NCBI RefSeq assembly: GCF_014253075.1
Contig: NZ_JACLZJ010000001.1
Coordinates: 682,001 to 746,000, forward strand
Direction of reading: 5' to 3'
From: Ochrobactrum sp. CM-21-5
GTDB taxonomy: Bacteria; Pseudomonadota; Alphaproteobacteria; Rhizobiales; Rhizobiaceae
Length of the DNA: 64,000 bases
Shown here: piece after piece, positions 17,774 to 26,151 of the stretch
Numbering within the stretch: position 1 is the first letter of the stretch
Layout: each line of letters opens with the position of its first letter
Notes under the pieces: model-generated
What the model saw: the letters and a program-made list of their open reading frames with translations, nothing else
The model's database searches: none
What the model was told of the DNA's origin: nothing
Position numbers and translations under genes: made by a program

Positions 17774-18967
17774 TCAGTGCTGGACTTTCAGCGCCTCTTC
17801 CACGTCTTCCAGCAGGTCGTCCGTGTCTTCAAGTCCGATGGAAATGCGCAGCAGACCATCGGAGATGCCGAGTTCCGCCTTGGCTTCGTCTGCCAGATTT
17901 TTGTGGGTGGTCGTGGCTGGATGCGTGATCAGGCTCTTGGCGTCACCCAGATTGTTGGTGATGCTGAACACCTGTAATGCGTTCTGGAACGCGAAAGCGG
18001 CTTCTTTCCCGCCTTCCAGTTCCAGTGCGATGAGTGTTGAGCCACCTGTCATCTGCTTGGCGATGATGTCTGCCTGCGGGTGGTCGGCACGACCGGGATA
18101 GATAACGCGTTTTACGCCGGATTTCCTTGCAAGGAAATCGGCAAGTGCTGCTGCCGACTGCGTCTGCTGGCGCACACGCACTGAAAGCGTTTCCAGACCC
18201 TTGAGCATGATCCAAGCATTGAACGGGCTGAGGCCCGGTCCGGTATGACGGAAATATTCCTGCAGGGTGCCTTCGATCCATTCACGGTCGGAAAGCACGA
18301 CGCCGCCCAGGCAACGTCCCTGTCCGTCGATATGCTTGGTCGCCGAATAGACGACGATATGCGCGCCAAGTTCCAGAGGCTTCTGGAAGAGGGGGGTTGC
18401 AAATACATTGTCGACGATCAGCTTGGCGCCCGCTTCATCGGCGATCTGGGCAACTCCGGCAATGTCGATGATTTCCAGCGTCGGATTCGACGGGCTTTCG
18501 AGGAACATCACCTTGGTGTTGGGACGAACAGCCGCTTTCCAGTTTTCCAGATCGGAACCGTCGATGATCGAGATTTCCACGCCGTATTTCGGCAGGATGG
18601 TCTCCACGATATAGCGACAGGAACCGAACACTGCGCGAGCTGAAATGACGTGGTCTCCGGCCTGCACTTGGCACAGGATGGCGGCAGCGACCGCAGCCAT
18701 GCCGGATGCCGTGGCGCGGGCATCTTCTGCGCCTTCAAGCGCGCACATGCGCTTTTCGAACATGTCGGTGGTGGGATTGGCGTAACGCGAATAGATGAAA
18801 CCGGGATCTTCGCCTTTGAAGCGCGCTTCGGCGGCTTCCGCGGTCGGGTAAATGAAACCCTGTGTCAGGAACAAAGCCTCCGACATTTCCGCGAAGCCGG
18901 AACGCAGCGAGCCGGCATGCACGAGTTCAGTTGCGGGGCGAAATTTACGGGTAGTCTTATTCGTCAT
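17774..18967 (-). CDS. metZ: O-succinylhomoserine sulfhydrylase
   Basis: A 397-residue Cys/Met-metabolism PLP enzyme that makes homocysteine directly from an activated homoserine and sulfide. The PLP lysine is in VVYSATKHIDGQGRCLGG, and the cofactor-binding LIVDNVFATP and ESPSNPTLE segments are present. MetZ is the usual alphaproteobacterial route, and the SAM-II riboswitch directly upstream supports a methionine role. The ATG at 18967 fits the family start MTNKTTRKFRP. The open frame continues upstream to 19186, but that extension is the riboswitch and terminator read as codons and should not be annotated as protein. Confidence 0.95.
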   Translation of the reverse strand: MTNKTTRKFRPATELVHAGSLRSGFAEMSEALFLTQGFIYPTAEAAEARFKGEDPGFIYSRYANPTTDMFEKRMCALEGAEDARATASGMAAVAAAILCQVQAGDHVISARAVFGSCRYIVETILPKYGVEISIIDGSDLENWKAAVRPNTKVMFLESPSNPTLEIIDIAGVAQIADEAGAKLIVDNVFATPLFQKPLELGAHIVVYSATKHIDGQGRCLGGVVLSDREWIEGTLQEYFRHTGPGLSPFNAWIMLKGLETLSVRVRQQTQSAAALADFLARKSGVKRVIYPGRADHPQADIIAKQMTGGSTLIALELEGGKEAAFAFQNALQVFSITNNLGDAKSLITHPATTTHKNLADEAKAELGISDGLLRISIGLEDTDDLLEDVEEALKVQH

Positions 18968-19043
18968 TTTTCCAACCTGTCGAAAGCTGGTCGGCCGGGG
19001 TGTCAAAAATGGAAATGCCATAAATGACGGCCTCGGCGGCCAA

Positions 19044-19080
19044 TAAAAAAACCGGCCTTGCGAAAACGCAAAAGGCCGGT
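19044..19080 (-). terminator. Intrinsic terminator in the metZ leader (expression platform)
   Basis: On the minus strand ACCGGCCTTTTGCG pairs with CGCAAGGCCGGT across a TTTT loop and is followed by TTTTTTATT. It lies about 17 bases after the riboswitch and 77 bases before the metZ ATG. Its 5' arm CGGCCTTTT (19070-19078) is also complementary to AAAAGGCCG at 19090-19098, at the 3' edge of the riboswitch, giving a mutually exclusive antiterminator. Confidence 0.85.
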
Positions 19081-19094
19081 AACGAACCGCGGCC

Positions 19095-19148
19095 TTTTTT
19101 AGCGAATTCTTTAACGTGGCTGCAAGCCGGCCGGCCAAATCACCACGG
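19095..19148 (-). ncRNA. SAM-II (metA-type) riboswitch upstream of metZ
   Basis: On the minus strand, CGTGG (19143-19147) pairs with CCACG (19115-19119), and between them lie the conserved TGATTT and CTTGCAG blocks. It is followed by GTTAAAG and then TCGCTAAAA, the A-rich tail that closes the pseudoknot in SAM-II RNAs. The order and spacing of these blocks match the class known upstream of metA, metZ and metX genes in alphaproteobacteria. Binding of S-adenosylmethionine is expected to reduce metZ expression. Confidence 0.9.
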
Positions 19149-19340
19149 AACACTTTTTCTTTATGCCTGTTGAGCCGGGTCGTCAATGCCGGACGAAGTC
19201 CCTGGTGAGGAAAGCTATTCGCCGCAGATGACGCTTACGGCTGATTCTTGCGGAAAACCGGCCAAACAGGGGGGCGAAGCGCTGACTTTGATGATAAGAG
19301 CAATCAATTGGTTGGCTGATTGTGACGGAGTAATGGGTAA

Positions 19341-20432
19341 ATGACGCAGAGGGAAGCGGGAATTCTGGCGGATGCGGATATTGCCGCACTGTTCGAAAAT
19401 GGTTTGCTGGCTTCGCCCCGTTCGCTGGATGCCGATCAGATTCAGCCCGCCAGCCTCGATTTGCGGCTTGGCGCGAAGGCCTATCGTGTCCGCGCCTCCT
19501 TCATGCCCGGCCCCGGCACGCCGGTTATCGATAAGCTTGAACGCCTCAAGCTGCATGAAATCGACCTGACAGCAGGCGCCGTGCTGGAAACCGGATGCGT
19601 TTACATCGTGCCGCTTCTGGAAAGCCTGGCGCTTTCGCCTGAACTGTCGGCGTCGGCCAACCCGAAAAGCTCGACCGGGCGGCTTGATATCTTCACGCGG
19701 GTCATCACGGACAGTGCGCAGGAGTTCGACAAGGTTCCAGCCGGTTATAATGGGCCGCTCTATCTGGAAGTCAGTCCGCGTACCTTCCCTATTGTCGCGC
19801 GCACCGGCTCGCGCCTGTCGCAGATCCGTTTTCGCAAAGGCCGTGCGCAACTCGATGAGGCGGAACTTGCCGCGCTGCATGACGCTGAAACGCTGGTCGC
19901 GGCAGAAATGCCGAACATCTCCGGCGGCGGCATCGCGCTGTCGGTCGATCTTTCCGGCGGACCCGACAAGCTCATCGGCTATCGCGGTAAGCATCACACC
20001 GGCGTTGTCGATGTCGATAAGCGCGCCGCACAGGATGTTCTGGATTTTTGGGAACCGATCTACGATCGCGGCGCGCGCGAATTGGTGCTCGATCCGGATG
20101 AATTCTATATTCTCGTCTCACGCGAGGCGGTGCATGTGCCGCCGCTTTATGCCGCAGAAATGACGCCCTTCGATCCATTGGTCGGCGAATTCCGTGTCCA
20201 CTATGCCGGTTTCTTCGATCCGGGATTCGGGCACAGCGCTGCGGGCGGCACGGGTAGTCGCGCTGTACTGGAAGTGCGCAGCCACGAGGTTCCGTTCATT
20301 CTCGAGCATGGCCAGATCGTCGGCCGCCTTATTTATGAGCACATGCTCAATCGCCCGAAAGCGCTGTATGGTGTCGATCTGGGTTCCAACTATCAGGCGC
20401 AGCAGCTGAAGCTTTCCAAGCATTTCAGATAG
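19341..20432 (+). CDS. dcd: 2'-deoxycytidine 5'-triphosphate deaminase, long form
   Basis: A 363-residue protein of the alphaproteobacterial long Dcd family, about twice the usual 190-residue dCTP deaminase. The N-terminal half has QIQPASLDLRLG and SANPKSSTGRLDIFTRV, the dUTPase/Dcd fold signature. The C-terminal half repeats similar features (EFRVHYAGFFDPGFGH, then a conserved RSHEVPFILEHGQIVGRL). It would convert dCTP to dUTP for thymidylate synthesis in the cytoplasm. It is a single gene; the region upstream abuts the metZ leader on the opposite strand. Confidence 0.85.
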   Translation: MTQREAGILADADIAALFENGLLASPRSLDADQIQPASLDLRLGAKAYRVRASFMPGPGTPVIDKLERLKLHEIDLTAGAVLETGCVYIVPLLESLALSPELSASANPKSSTGRLDIFTRVITDSAQEFDKVPAGYNGPLYLEVSPRTFPIVARTGSRLSQIRFRKGRAQLDEAELAALHDAETLVAAEMPNISGGGIALSVDLSGGPDKLIGYRGKHHTGVVDVDKRAAQDVLDFWEPIYDRGARELVLDPDEFYILVSREAVHVPPLYAAEMTPFDPLVGEFRVHYAGFFDPGFGHSAAGGTGSRAVLEVRSHEVPFILEHGQIVGRLIYEHMLNRPKALYGVDLGSNYQAQQLKLSKHFR

Positions 20433-20531
20433 CCGATGTCGACGGTGTTGGTTCTTGATGATTTGAACTAGGAATTTATCCCCGTGCCGCCGGGGGCTGT
20501 TAATCTTCACAGGTCAACTGTGGAGAAATAT

Positions 20532-22628
20532 ATGTCCGACCTCTGGCTACCTATAATACAACAGAATTTGGAAGTGGCGGCCGATAGTCCGCTCGACTTT
20601 TCGACGTTTCTGTCCAATCCGTCGATCACGGAAGCACGACGTCTGGTTGTCAATGACGATGGCCGCATCGCGTTGAAAAGCGATCCATCTGTGCCTTTCC
20701 GCCTGCTATGTGGGACGATTGCCGGCATTCCGGACAAGGCGACTGCAGACAAGCTGGCCGTCCAGTTCCGCCGTCATGGCTACAACTGCGCCCGCTTTCA
20801 CTTCCTCGACATCGACTTGATGGAAGGCCAGCTTGCGGATTTTGATTACCGGCAGGATGTGCTGGACCGGTTCCGATATTTCATGGCGGCCTTGAAGCAG
20901 AATGGTATTTACTGGATTGTCGATGGTTTGACATCCAATAGTGGTGCTTATGGCGGAATAGCGGACCGCTGGGGTATCGAGGGTAGGTTGAAACTGAAGA
21001 CGCATGTGCAAAATGACGCCTTCGGTCATTGGCTGCGTTTTCAGGTCGATATCTTTTGCACGCTTAATCCTTATACTGGACTGGTTCCATTCGAGGATCC
21101 GGCAATGGCGGTCGTCATTCCGTTCAATGAAGACGGACTGTCTTTCATTTCCTGGGTTTATACGAATGGCGACTTGCAGGGGCTGGTCGAGTTGAAGGAA
21201 CCCTTCAACAATTGGCTGAAAGCGGAATATGGTACCACGGCGGCGCTTCAGGCCGCTTGGGGTAGCGAGCTGGCAACGGGCGAGCAAATCGAAAACGGTA
21301 CGGTCGATCTGCCTGCGGACCGATACAATTCGTCCAGACGCCTGCGCGACTTTGCCCGTTTCTGCGTTGCTGTTGAAACGGCGACTGCACAGCATATGAG
21401 TGATTGCATCCGGGCAATGGGCTTCCAGGGCGTCATCGCTCCATACAACAACATGACGGGCATTCAGCAGACCTTGACGCGGCGTGCGCAGCAAGCGGTC
21501 GCGATGAACACCTATCATGATCCCAACGATAATCTGGTCGGCCCGATCGAGCAGAGCAGCTCGCTCGCCGATGCGGTGGCATATTTCCGGTATGCGGCGG
21601 CCGCGCGTCTTGCCGGCAAGCCTTTTGTGATGACGGAATACGACCACGTTTTCTGGAACCGGCATCGTTACGAGGCGGGTCTTGCCATGCCGGCTTATGC
21701 GGCGTTTCAGGATTGGGATATTCTCTGTCGCCACAGCAATGGCGCGCTGGTTCTCGCCTATGGCGGCACGGGCTTTAACGAGCAGTATATTCGTCCATAC
21801 CGGACCGCTCTTGATCCGGTCGCGCGAGCGGGCGAGACATTGGCGGCACTGCTTTTCCGTCGCGGGGATATCGCGAAAGCGAACGGTAAGGTGGTCGCGC
21901 AGATTCAGGATTTTGGCAACCTTGCCGGACTCGATACGCAAGAGCCCGATGCGGTGACCATCATGTCATTGATGACGAATTTCGCCCAAGGGGATGCTCC
22001 GTTCGCTCCCGGCGTGGTATCGGTGGGATCGCCACGCCAGATTGGATCGCGCGCGGATGCGATCTCCCTTCTCCGCAACAGCGGCATCCTGTCGGCGGGG
22101 AATGGCAGCAACGCGGCCACTGGCCACTTTGTCACTGATACGGGCGAGATCAGGCTGGATACTGCGGCGCGCAGAATGAGTATCGTCACGCCCTATACGG
22201 AAGCGATTGCGTTTGCTTCCGTTGAACAGCCGATCCAGCTGGGAGAGCTGCTGGTTCAGTCAGCCTCGGGAGCAAGCCTGTTTGCGGTATCGTCGCTTGA
22301 TGGCGAAACCATTGCCAATAGCAGCAAACTTCTGGTGATCCTCGCAACGGACGCTCAAAATACCAATATGACCTTCTCCGATCCGGAGCAGAAGACGATT
22401 GCCGACTATGGCACTCTGCCGGTCAAGATGAAAGTTGAATGGGTGAGTTTCCATCTTCCGATCACATCGGCCTGGCGCATCTCGCCGGTCAATCTGGATG
22501 GAACCGTGCAACCGCCTATCTTCACGGGCGACGGTTCCAATGGTCTCTGGCTTGAGCTTTGGAACAATGCTTCCGAGCTTGCGACCCCGGTTGGGCCGAC
22601 GACCTATTTCCTTATCGAGCGTATTTAG
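20532..22628 (+). CDS. Large clan GH-A glycoside hydrolase-like protein
   Basis: A 698-residue protein with a TIM-barrel glycosidase core. The candidate acid/base is Glu200 in VIPFNEDGLSF (Asn-Glu pair at the end of strand 4) and the candidate nucleophile is Glu369 in FVMTEYDHVFW (strand 7), the spacing expected of clan GH-A. Supporting blocks are HGYNCARFHFLD early in the barrel and WDILCRHSNGALVLAYGG after the nucleophile. About 250 residues at the C-terminus look beta-rich. No signal peptide is seen, so it may act inside the cell or leave by another route. The ATG at 20532 follows GTGGAGAAATAT. The substrate is unknown; a link with the polysaccharide locus 8 kb away is speculative. Confidence 0.7.
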   Translation: MSDLWLPIIQQNLEVAADSPLDFSTFLSNPSITEARRLVVNDDGRIALKSDPSVPFRLLCGTIAGIPDKATADKLAVQFRRHGYNCARFHFLDIDLMEGQLADFDYRQDVLDRFRYFMAALKQNGIYWIVDGLTSNSGAYGGIADRWGIEGRLKLKTHVQNDAFGHWLRFQVDIFCTLNPYTGLVPFEDPAMAVVIPFNEDGLSFISWVYTNGDLQGLVELKEPFNNWLKAEYGTTAALQAAWGSELATGEQIENGTVDLPADRYNSSRRLRDFARFCVAVETATAQHMSDCIRAMGFQGVIAPYNNMTGIQQTLTRRAQQAVAMNTYHDPNDNLVGPIEQSSSLADAVAYFRYAAAARLAGKPFVMTEYDHVFWNRHRYEAGLAMPAYAAFQDWDILCRHSNGALVLAYGGTGFNEQYIRPYRTALDPVARAGETLAALLFRRGDIAKANGKVVAQIQDFGNLAGLDTQEPDAVTIMSLMTNFAQGDAPFAPGVVSVGSPRQIGSRADAISLLRNSGILSAGNGSNAATGHFVTDTGEIRLDTAARRMSIVTPYTEAIAFASVEQPIQLGELLVQSASGASLFAVSSLDGETIANSSKLLVILATDAQNTNMTFSDPEQKTIADYGTLPVKMKVEWVSFHLPITSAWRISPVNLDGTVQPPIFTGDGSNGLWLELWNNASELATPVGPTTYFLIERI

Positions 22629-22638
22629 AAATTATCGG

Positions 22639-22668
22639 AAGCAAATGCCGGTTTTGGCACTTGCTCCC
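22639..22668. repeat. Imperfect hairpin after the glycosidase gene
   Basis: GGAAGCAAATGCC and GGCACTTGCTCC form an imperfect stem ten bases after the stop codon. There is no U-run, so it may be a repeat-derived 3' hairpin rather than a true terminator. Confidence 0.45.
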
Positions 22669-22752
22669 AACTCGATGTTTGCGATTCTCTATAGGAAGAC
22701 ATAATGAAAATTATGGACGGATGAAAAATCCGATGGGAGGAGTGAATGTCTG

Positions 22753-23751
22753 GTGATCGTTTCGGCTGACAAAAGCAATGGCATGCAAAGCGAAGCGCCG
22801 CAGCGCAGGCTGTCGGTGGGCATCGTCGTTTTGCCCGGCTTTACGCTGACTGCGCTAAGCCTGTTCCTCGATCCGTTCCGTCTGGCGGCGGATGATCGCG
22901 ACAAAAGCCGTCAGATACGCTGCGCGTGGAAAATCTGCTCGCTTTCCGGCGATCCCGTCACATCCAGTTCCGGTATGGTGATCGAGCCGACCGCGCCCAT
23001 CGGTGAACTCGACGAATGCGACTATGTGGCGGTGGTCGGTGGTCTGCTTGCGCAGTATCGTCCACGCCAGCAGACATTGATCGATCTTATCAAGCGCGCC
23101 GACAAGCGCGGCAAGACAGTGGTGGGGCTTTGCACCGCCGCTTTCCTGCTGGCCGAAGGCGGGCTTCTCGAAGACCGGAATTGTTGTGTGAGCTGGTTTC
23201 ACCGCGACGATTTTCTGGAGCTTTTCGACGGGCACACCGCGGATACGACCAGTCTTTTTCACCGCAGTGGGCGACATTACACCTGCGCTGGCGGGCTGGG
23301 GGCCGCTTCGCTGGCGCTCTCCATCATCCAGTCGGAGATTTCCGAGGAACTGGCGCGCAAAAGCGCTTCTATCCTGATGATTCCTTATGAGCTGGTGCGC
23401 TCGGAACAGCCTGCTTTAAGCTTCAGCGGTGTTCGCTCGCCAATGCTGCGCAAGGCGATCCGCATCTTTGAGGAGACATTGGAAGATCCGGTTCCGATGA
23501 TTGATGTCGCGCGCAGGCTTGGCATTTCGGTGCGCCAGATGGAACGTGGCTTCAAGCTTTCGCTTGGCCGCACGGCATTTGAAGTGCGCGAGGAACTGCG
23601 CGTGAAGAAAGCCAGGGAATTGCTTTCAGAAACGGGTCTCTCGTTGCTCGAAGTGGCGGTCGCCAGCGGCTTTACCGATACGCGCAGCATGAACCGTTCG
23701 TTCTCGCGGCAAAAACAGAAGCCGCCGCGCGAATATCGCAAACAGCATTGA
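22753..23751 (+). CDS. GlxA-type AraC family transcriptional regulator
   Basis: A 332-residue regulator with an N-terminal DJ-1/PfpI (class I glutamine amidotransferase-like) domain and a C-terminal AraC helix-turn-helix pair. The first domain shows VGIVVLPGFTLTALSLFLDPFRLA and the nucleophile-elbow region VVGLCTAAFLLAEGGLL, with the catalytic-type Cys retained. The second shows DVARRLGISVRQMERGF and LLEVAVASGFTDTRSMNRSF. Such proteins control amine, arginine or glycine-betaine catabolism in related bacteria. The GTG start follows GGGAGGAG; an ATG ten codons later is possible. Target genes are not evident from the neighbours. Confidence 0.88.
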   Translation: MIVSADKSNGMQSEAPQRRLSVGIVVLPGFTLTALSLFLDPFRLAADDRDKSRQIRCAWKICSLSGDPVTSSSGMVIEPTAPIGELDECDYVAVVGGLLAQYRPRQQTLIDLIKRADKRGKTVVGLCTAAFLLAEGGLLEDRNCCVSWFHRDDFLELFDGHTADTTSLFHRSGRHYTCAGGLGAASLALSIIQSEISEELARKSASILMIPYELVRSEQPALSFSGVRSPMLRKAIRIFEETLEDPVPMIDVARRLGISVRQMERGFKLSLGRTAFEVREELRVKKARELLSETGLSLLEVAVASGFTDTRSMNRSFSRQKQKPPREYRKQH

Positions 23752-23846
23752 GCATCCCGGCATGGGTTGCGCATGTCGCGGCGACGGCCTATTTCTGGCG
23801 GCATATACCTTTCCGCCTGTGCGGAGCTGTTAAGCAGGAGATTTGC

Positions 23847-24113
23847 ATGTCGGATGGTGTGAACCGTTTTCTTGGCGATACGCCCGGACGTATTGTGCTC
23901 AAGCTTGTGCTGATTTCGCTGGTGGTCGGCGTTGTCATGAGCGCATTTCACTGGACACCCTACGACATTCTGTGGGGTATTCGCGATTTCTTCCTGCGCT
24001 TGTGGAATATGGGCTTCTCGGCGATCGCACGTTTTGCCGATTATCTTATTCTTGGTGCGGCTGTGGTGATCCCTGCCTTTATTTTGCTCCGTATCCTCAG
24101 CTATCGCAAGTGA
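23847..24113 (+). CDS. Small inner-membrane protein (DUF6460-like)
   Basis: An 88-residue protein with two hydrophobic segments (about 20-40 and 62-82) split by a WTPYDILWGIRDFF stretch. It resembles a small conserved family common in Rhizobiales, probably DUF6460. The ATG at 23847 is preceded by AGGAGA. The function is unknown. It lies 95 bp after the GlxA-type gene and 36 bp before the CAP-domain gene, so it may be cotranscribed with either. Confidence 0.75.
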   Translation: MSDGVNRFLGDTPGRIVLKLVLISLVVGVVMSAFHWTPYDILWGIRDFFLRLWNMGFSAIARFADYLILGAAVVIPAFILLRILSYRK

Positions 24114-24149
24114 ACGGAATTCAGCAGAAAAGTCAGATATCATCAGGCA

Positions 24150-24632
24150 ATGCAGCAAAAACAAAAGCTTATCCTTTCCCGGCGCAATTTTCTGATTTTC
24201 GCCGGGGGAGCGCTGGCAGTCTCGGCCATGCCCGCCGAAATGGCGCAAGCCGCAGGCAATGACGATCCGACCGCAATTTTCAACGCTATTCGCAAGGCTA
24301 ACGGCTTGTCGCTGATGGCAACCGATAGCAGGTTGGAGCAGGCGGCGCTTTTTCAGGCGCGGCGTATGGCAAGTCACGGTAAGGTCGGCCACAGCGTCGG
24401 CTGGGGTCATGGCTTTGTTTCGCGCTTGCGCCAGGCTGGCATTCGTGGACCGGCAGCAGAAAACGTTGCAGCCGGCCAGCCCGACACCAATGCCGTTTTC
24501 ACTGCGTGGATGAAGTCTCCCGGCCACCGCAAGAACATGCTCGATCCGGTCTTCGCACATTATGGTCTTGCCTGGGCCACGCCTGAAAACAAGCCCACTT
24601 ATATCTACTGGGCGATGATGCTGGGTCTTTAG
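24150..24632 (+). CDS. Exported CAP (SCP/PR-1) domain protein
   Basis: A 160-residue protein with an N-terminal export signal: SRRNFLIFAGGALAVSAMP looks like a twin-arginine signal, with cleavage near AQAA. The mature part is a minimal CAP domain with GHSVGWGHGF, the AAENVAAG block and the WMKSPGHRKNMLDPVFAHYGLA motif, so the conserved histidine and glutamate positions are retained. Bacterial CAP proteins are periplasmic or secreted and of mostly unknown function. A hairpin with stem CTGCTGACA/TGTCAGCAG (about 24649-24672) follows the stop. Confidence 0.85.
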   Translation: MQQKQKLILSRRNFLIFAGGALAVSAMPAEMAQAAGNDDPTAIFNAIRKANGLSLMATDSRLEQAALFQARRMASHGKVGHSVGWGHGFVSRLRQAGIRGPAAENVAAGQPDTNAVFTAWMKSPGHRKNMLDPVFAHYGLAWATPENKPTYIYWAMMLGL

Positions 24633-24794
24633 GCGCGCTTTGATTGTCTGCTGACATTCCGCTGTCAGCAGCTGTTGTAACATATACATAAAATTGCCTG
24701 TCGTTTTTACCAATTCCAGAGTAGTGCTCTGGAAGACGACCCGCTCTGGCGGATTTCATGTACAGACAACGATAGCATTCAGGGGCAGCGGGTG

Positions 24795-26150
24795 ATGGAG
24801 CAGTCACTTCACAGAGTTGGCAATGTCGCGAGACCGTTCGACGTCACACATCGCATGGTGATGCTCATTGCCGTGCCGATGACGCTTGCTGCCATCACGA
24901 CGCCGTTGCTCGGGCTGGTCGATATGGGCGTGGTCGGCCAGATGGGGCAGGCCGAACTGATCGGTGGCCTGGCCATCGGCGCACTCGTCTTCGACTTCCT
25001 GTTGTCTTTGTTCAACTTCCTGCGTTCGGGAACCACCGGCCTCGTCGCCCAGGCGGTTGGTGCACAAGATGCAGTGGAAGAACAGGCGATCTTCTGGCGG
25101 GCAATTATCATCGCCGCCGTTGCCGGGGCGCTGATGATCGTGTGCCTGCCGCTGATATTGGGACTATCATCCAGCTTCATGCATCCGACGCCGGAAACAC
25201 GAGCTGCGATGGTGACTTATGTATCGATCCGCATGCTGTCAGCGCCGGTTGCCCTCATCAATTATTCCGTGCTCGGCCTTGTGCTGGGGCGGGGGCAGGG
25301 CATTCTCGGCCTCGGACTGCAGATTTTGCTGAATGGCATCAATATCGTGCTTTCCTTCACGCTCGGCCTCACCCTTGGATGGGGCGTGGCAGGCGTGGCC
25401 TGGGCAACGGTGACGGGGGAAACTGTCGCCGCATTGGTTGGCCTGTTCATCGTCATCCGCCATTTTCGGAAGGATGCGACGCTGCGGCCCGACCGCCAGC
25501 GCATCTTCCAGAAGGCAGGCATCCTGCGTATGTTCGCGGTCAATCGCGACATCATGATCCGCTCGTTCCTGCTGCTGACGGCTTTCGCGTTTTTCACCCG
25601 CGCCGGATCGGATCTCGGTCCCGTGACGCTTGCGGCAAACGCGGTGCTGCTGAACTTCTTTCTTGTCGCCGGGTTTTTCCTCGACGGCATGGCGGCTGCG
25701 GCGGAGCAGATCGTCGGGCGCTCGATCGGAGCACGCTACAGCCCGGCCTTCCTGCGCGGCACCAAGCTCACCTTTATCTGGGGGTTGGTGATGGCCAGCA
25801 TTGTTGCGCTGTTTCTTCTGCTGTTCGGCGATGCCATCATCATGCTGCTGTCCAAGGCCGAGGATGTGCATGCTGAAGCGCTGAAATATCTGCCCTGGGC
25901 GGCGCTGACCGGCATTACGGGTCTGCTCGCATTCCATATGGATGGCGTCTATATCGGGGCGACATGGTCGCGCGATATGCGCAACATGATGTTCCTGTCG
26001 CTCGTGTTCTTCCTTGCAGTGCTTTATGCGGCAAAGCCCATGATGGGCAATCACGGGCTTTGGCTGGCGCTCAATCTGTTCCTGTCGATACGCGGCATCA
26101 CGCTTCTGGCTATGCTGCCGCGCCGCTATCGCATGGAATTTGCAGGCTAA
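24795..26150 (+). CDS. MATE family efflux transporter (DinF-like)
   Basis: A 451-residue membrane protein with about twelve hydrophobic segments in two bundles. The opening RMVMLIAVPMTLAAITTPLLGLVDMGVVGQ carries the MATE first-helix signature, and FLDGMAAAAEQIVGRSIGA is typical of the DinF subgroup. It probably exports cationic compounds using a proton or sodium gradient. The ATG at 24795 directly follows a GTG, so the exact start is ambiguous by one codon. Its stop lies one base from the end of pyrD on the other strand, with no visible terminator. Confidence 0.9.
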   Translation: MEQSLHRVGNVARPFDVTHRMVMLIAVPMTLAAITTPLLGLVDMGVVGQMGQAELIGGLAIGALVFDFLLSLFNFLRSGTTGLVAQAVGAQDAVEEQAIFWRAIIIAAVAGALMIVCLPLILGLSSSFMHPTPETRAAMVTYVSIRMLSAPVALINYSVLGLVLGRGQGILGLGLQILLNGINIVLSFTLGLTLGWGVAGVAWATVTGETVAALVGLFIVIRHFRKDATLRPDRQRIFQKAGILRMFAVNRDIMIRSFLLLTAFAFFTRAGSDLGPVTLAANAVLLNFFLVAGFFLDGMAAAAEQIVGRSIGARYSPAFLRGTKLTFIWGLVMASIVALFLLLFGDAIIMLLSKAEDVHAEALKYLPWAALTGITGLLAFHMDGVYIGATWSRDMRNMMFLSLVFFLAVLYAAKPMMGNHGLWLALNLFLSIRGITLLAMLPRRYRMEFAG

Positions 26151-26151
26151 A

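Noticed and set aside
18968-19186. N-terminal extension of metZ
   Set aside because: The frame is open, but it is the SAM-II riboswitch and terminator read as codons. The family start is the ATG at 18967.
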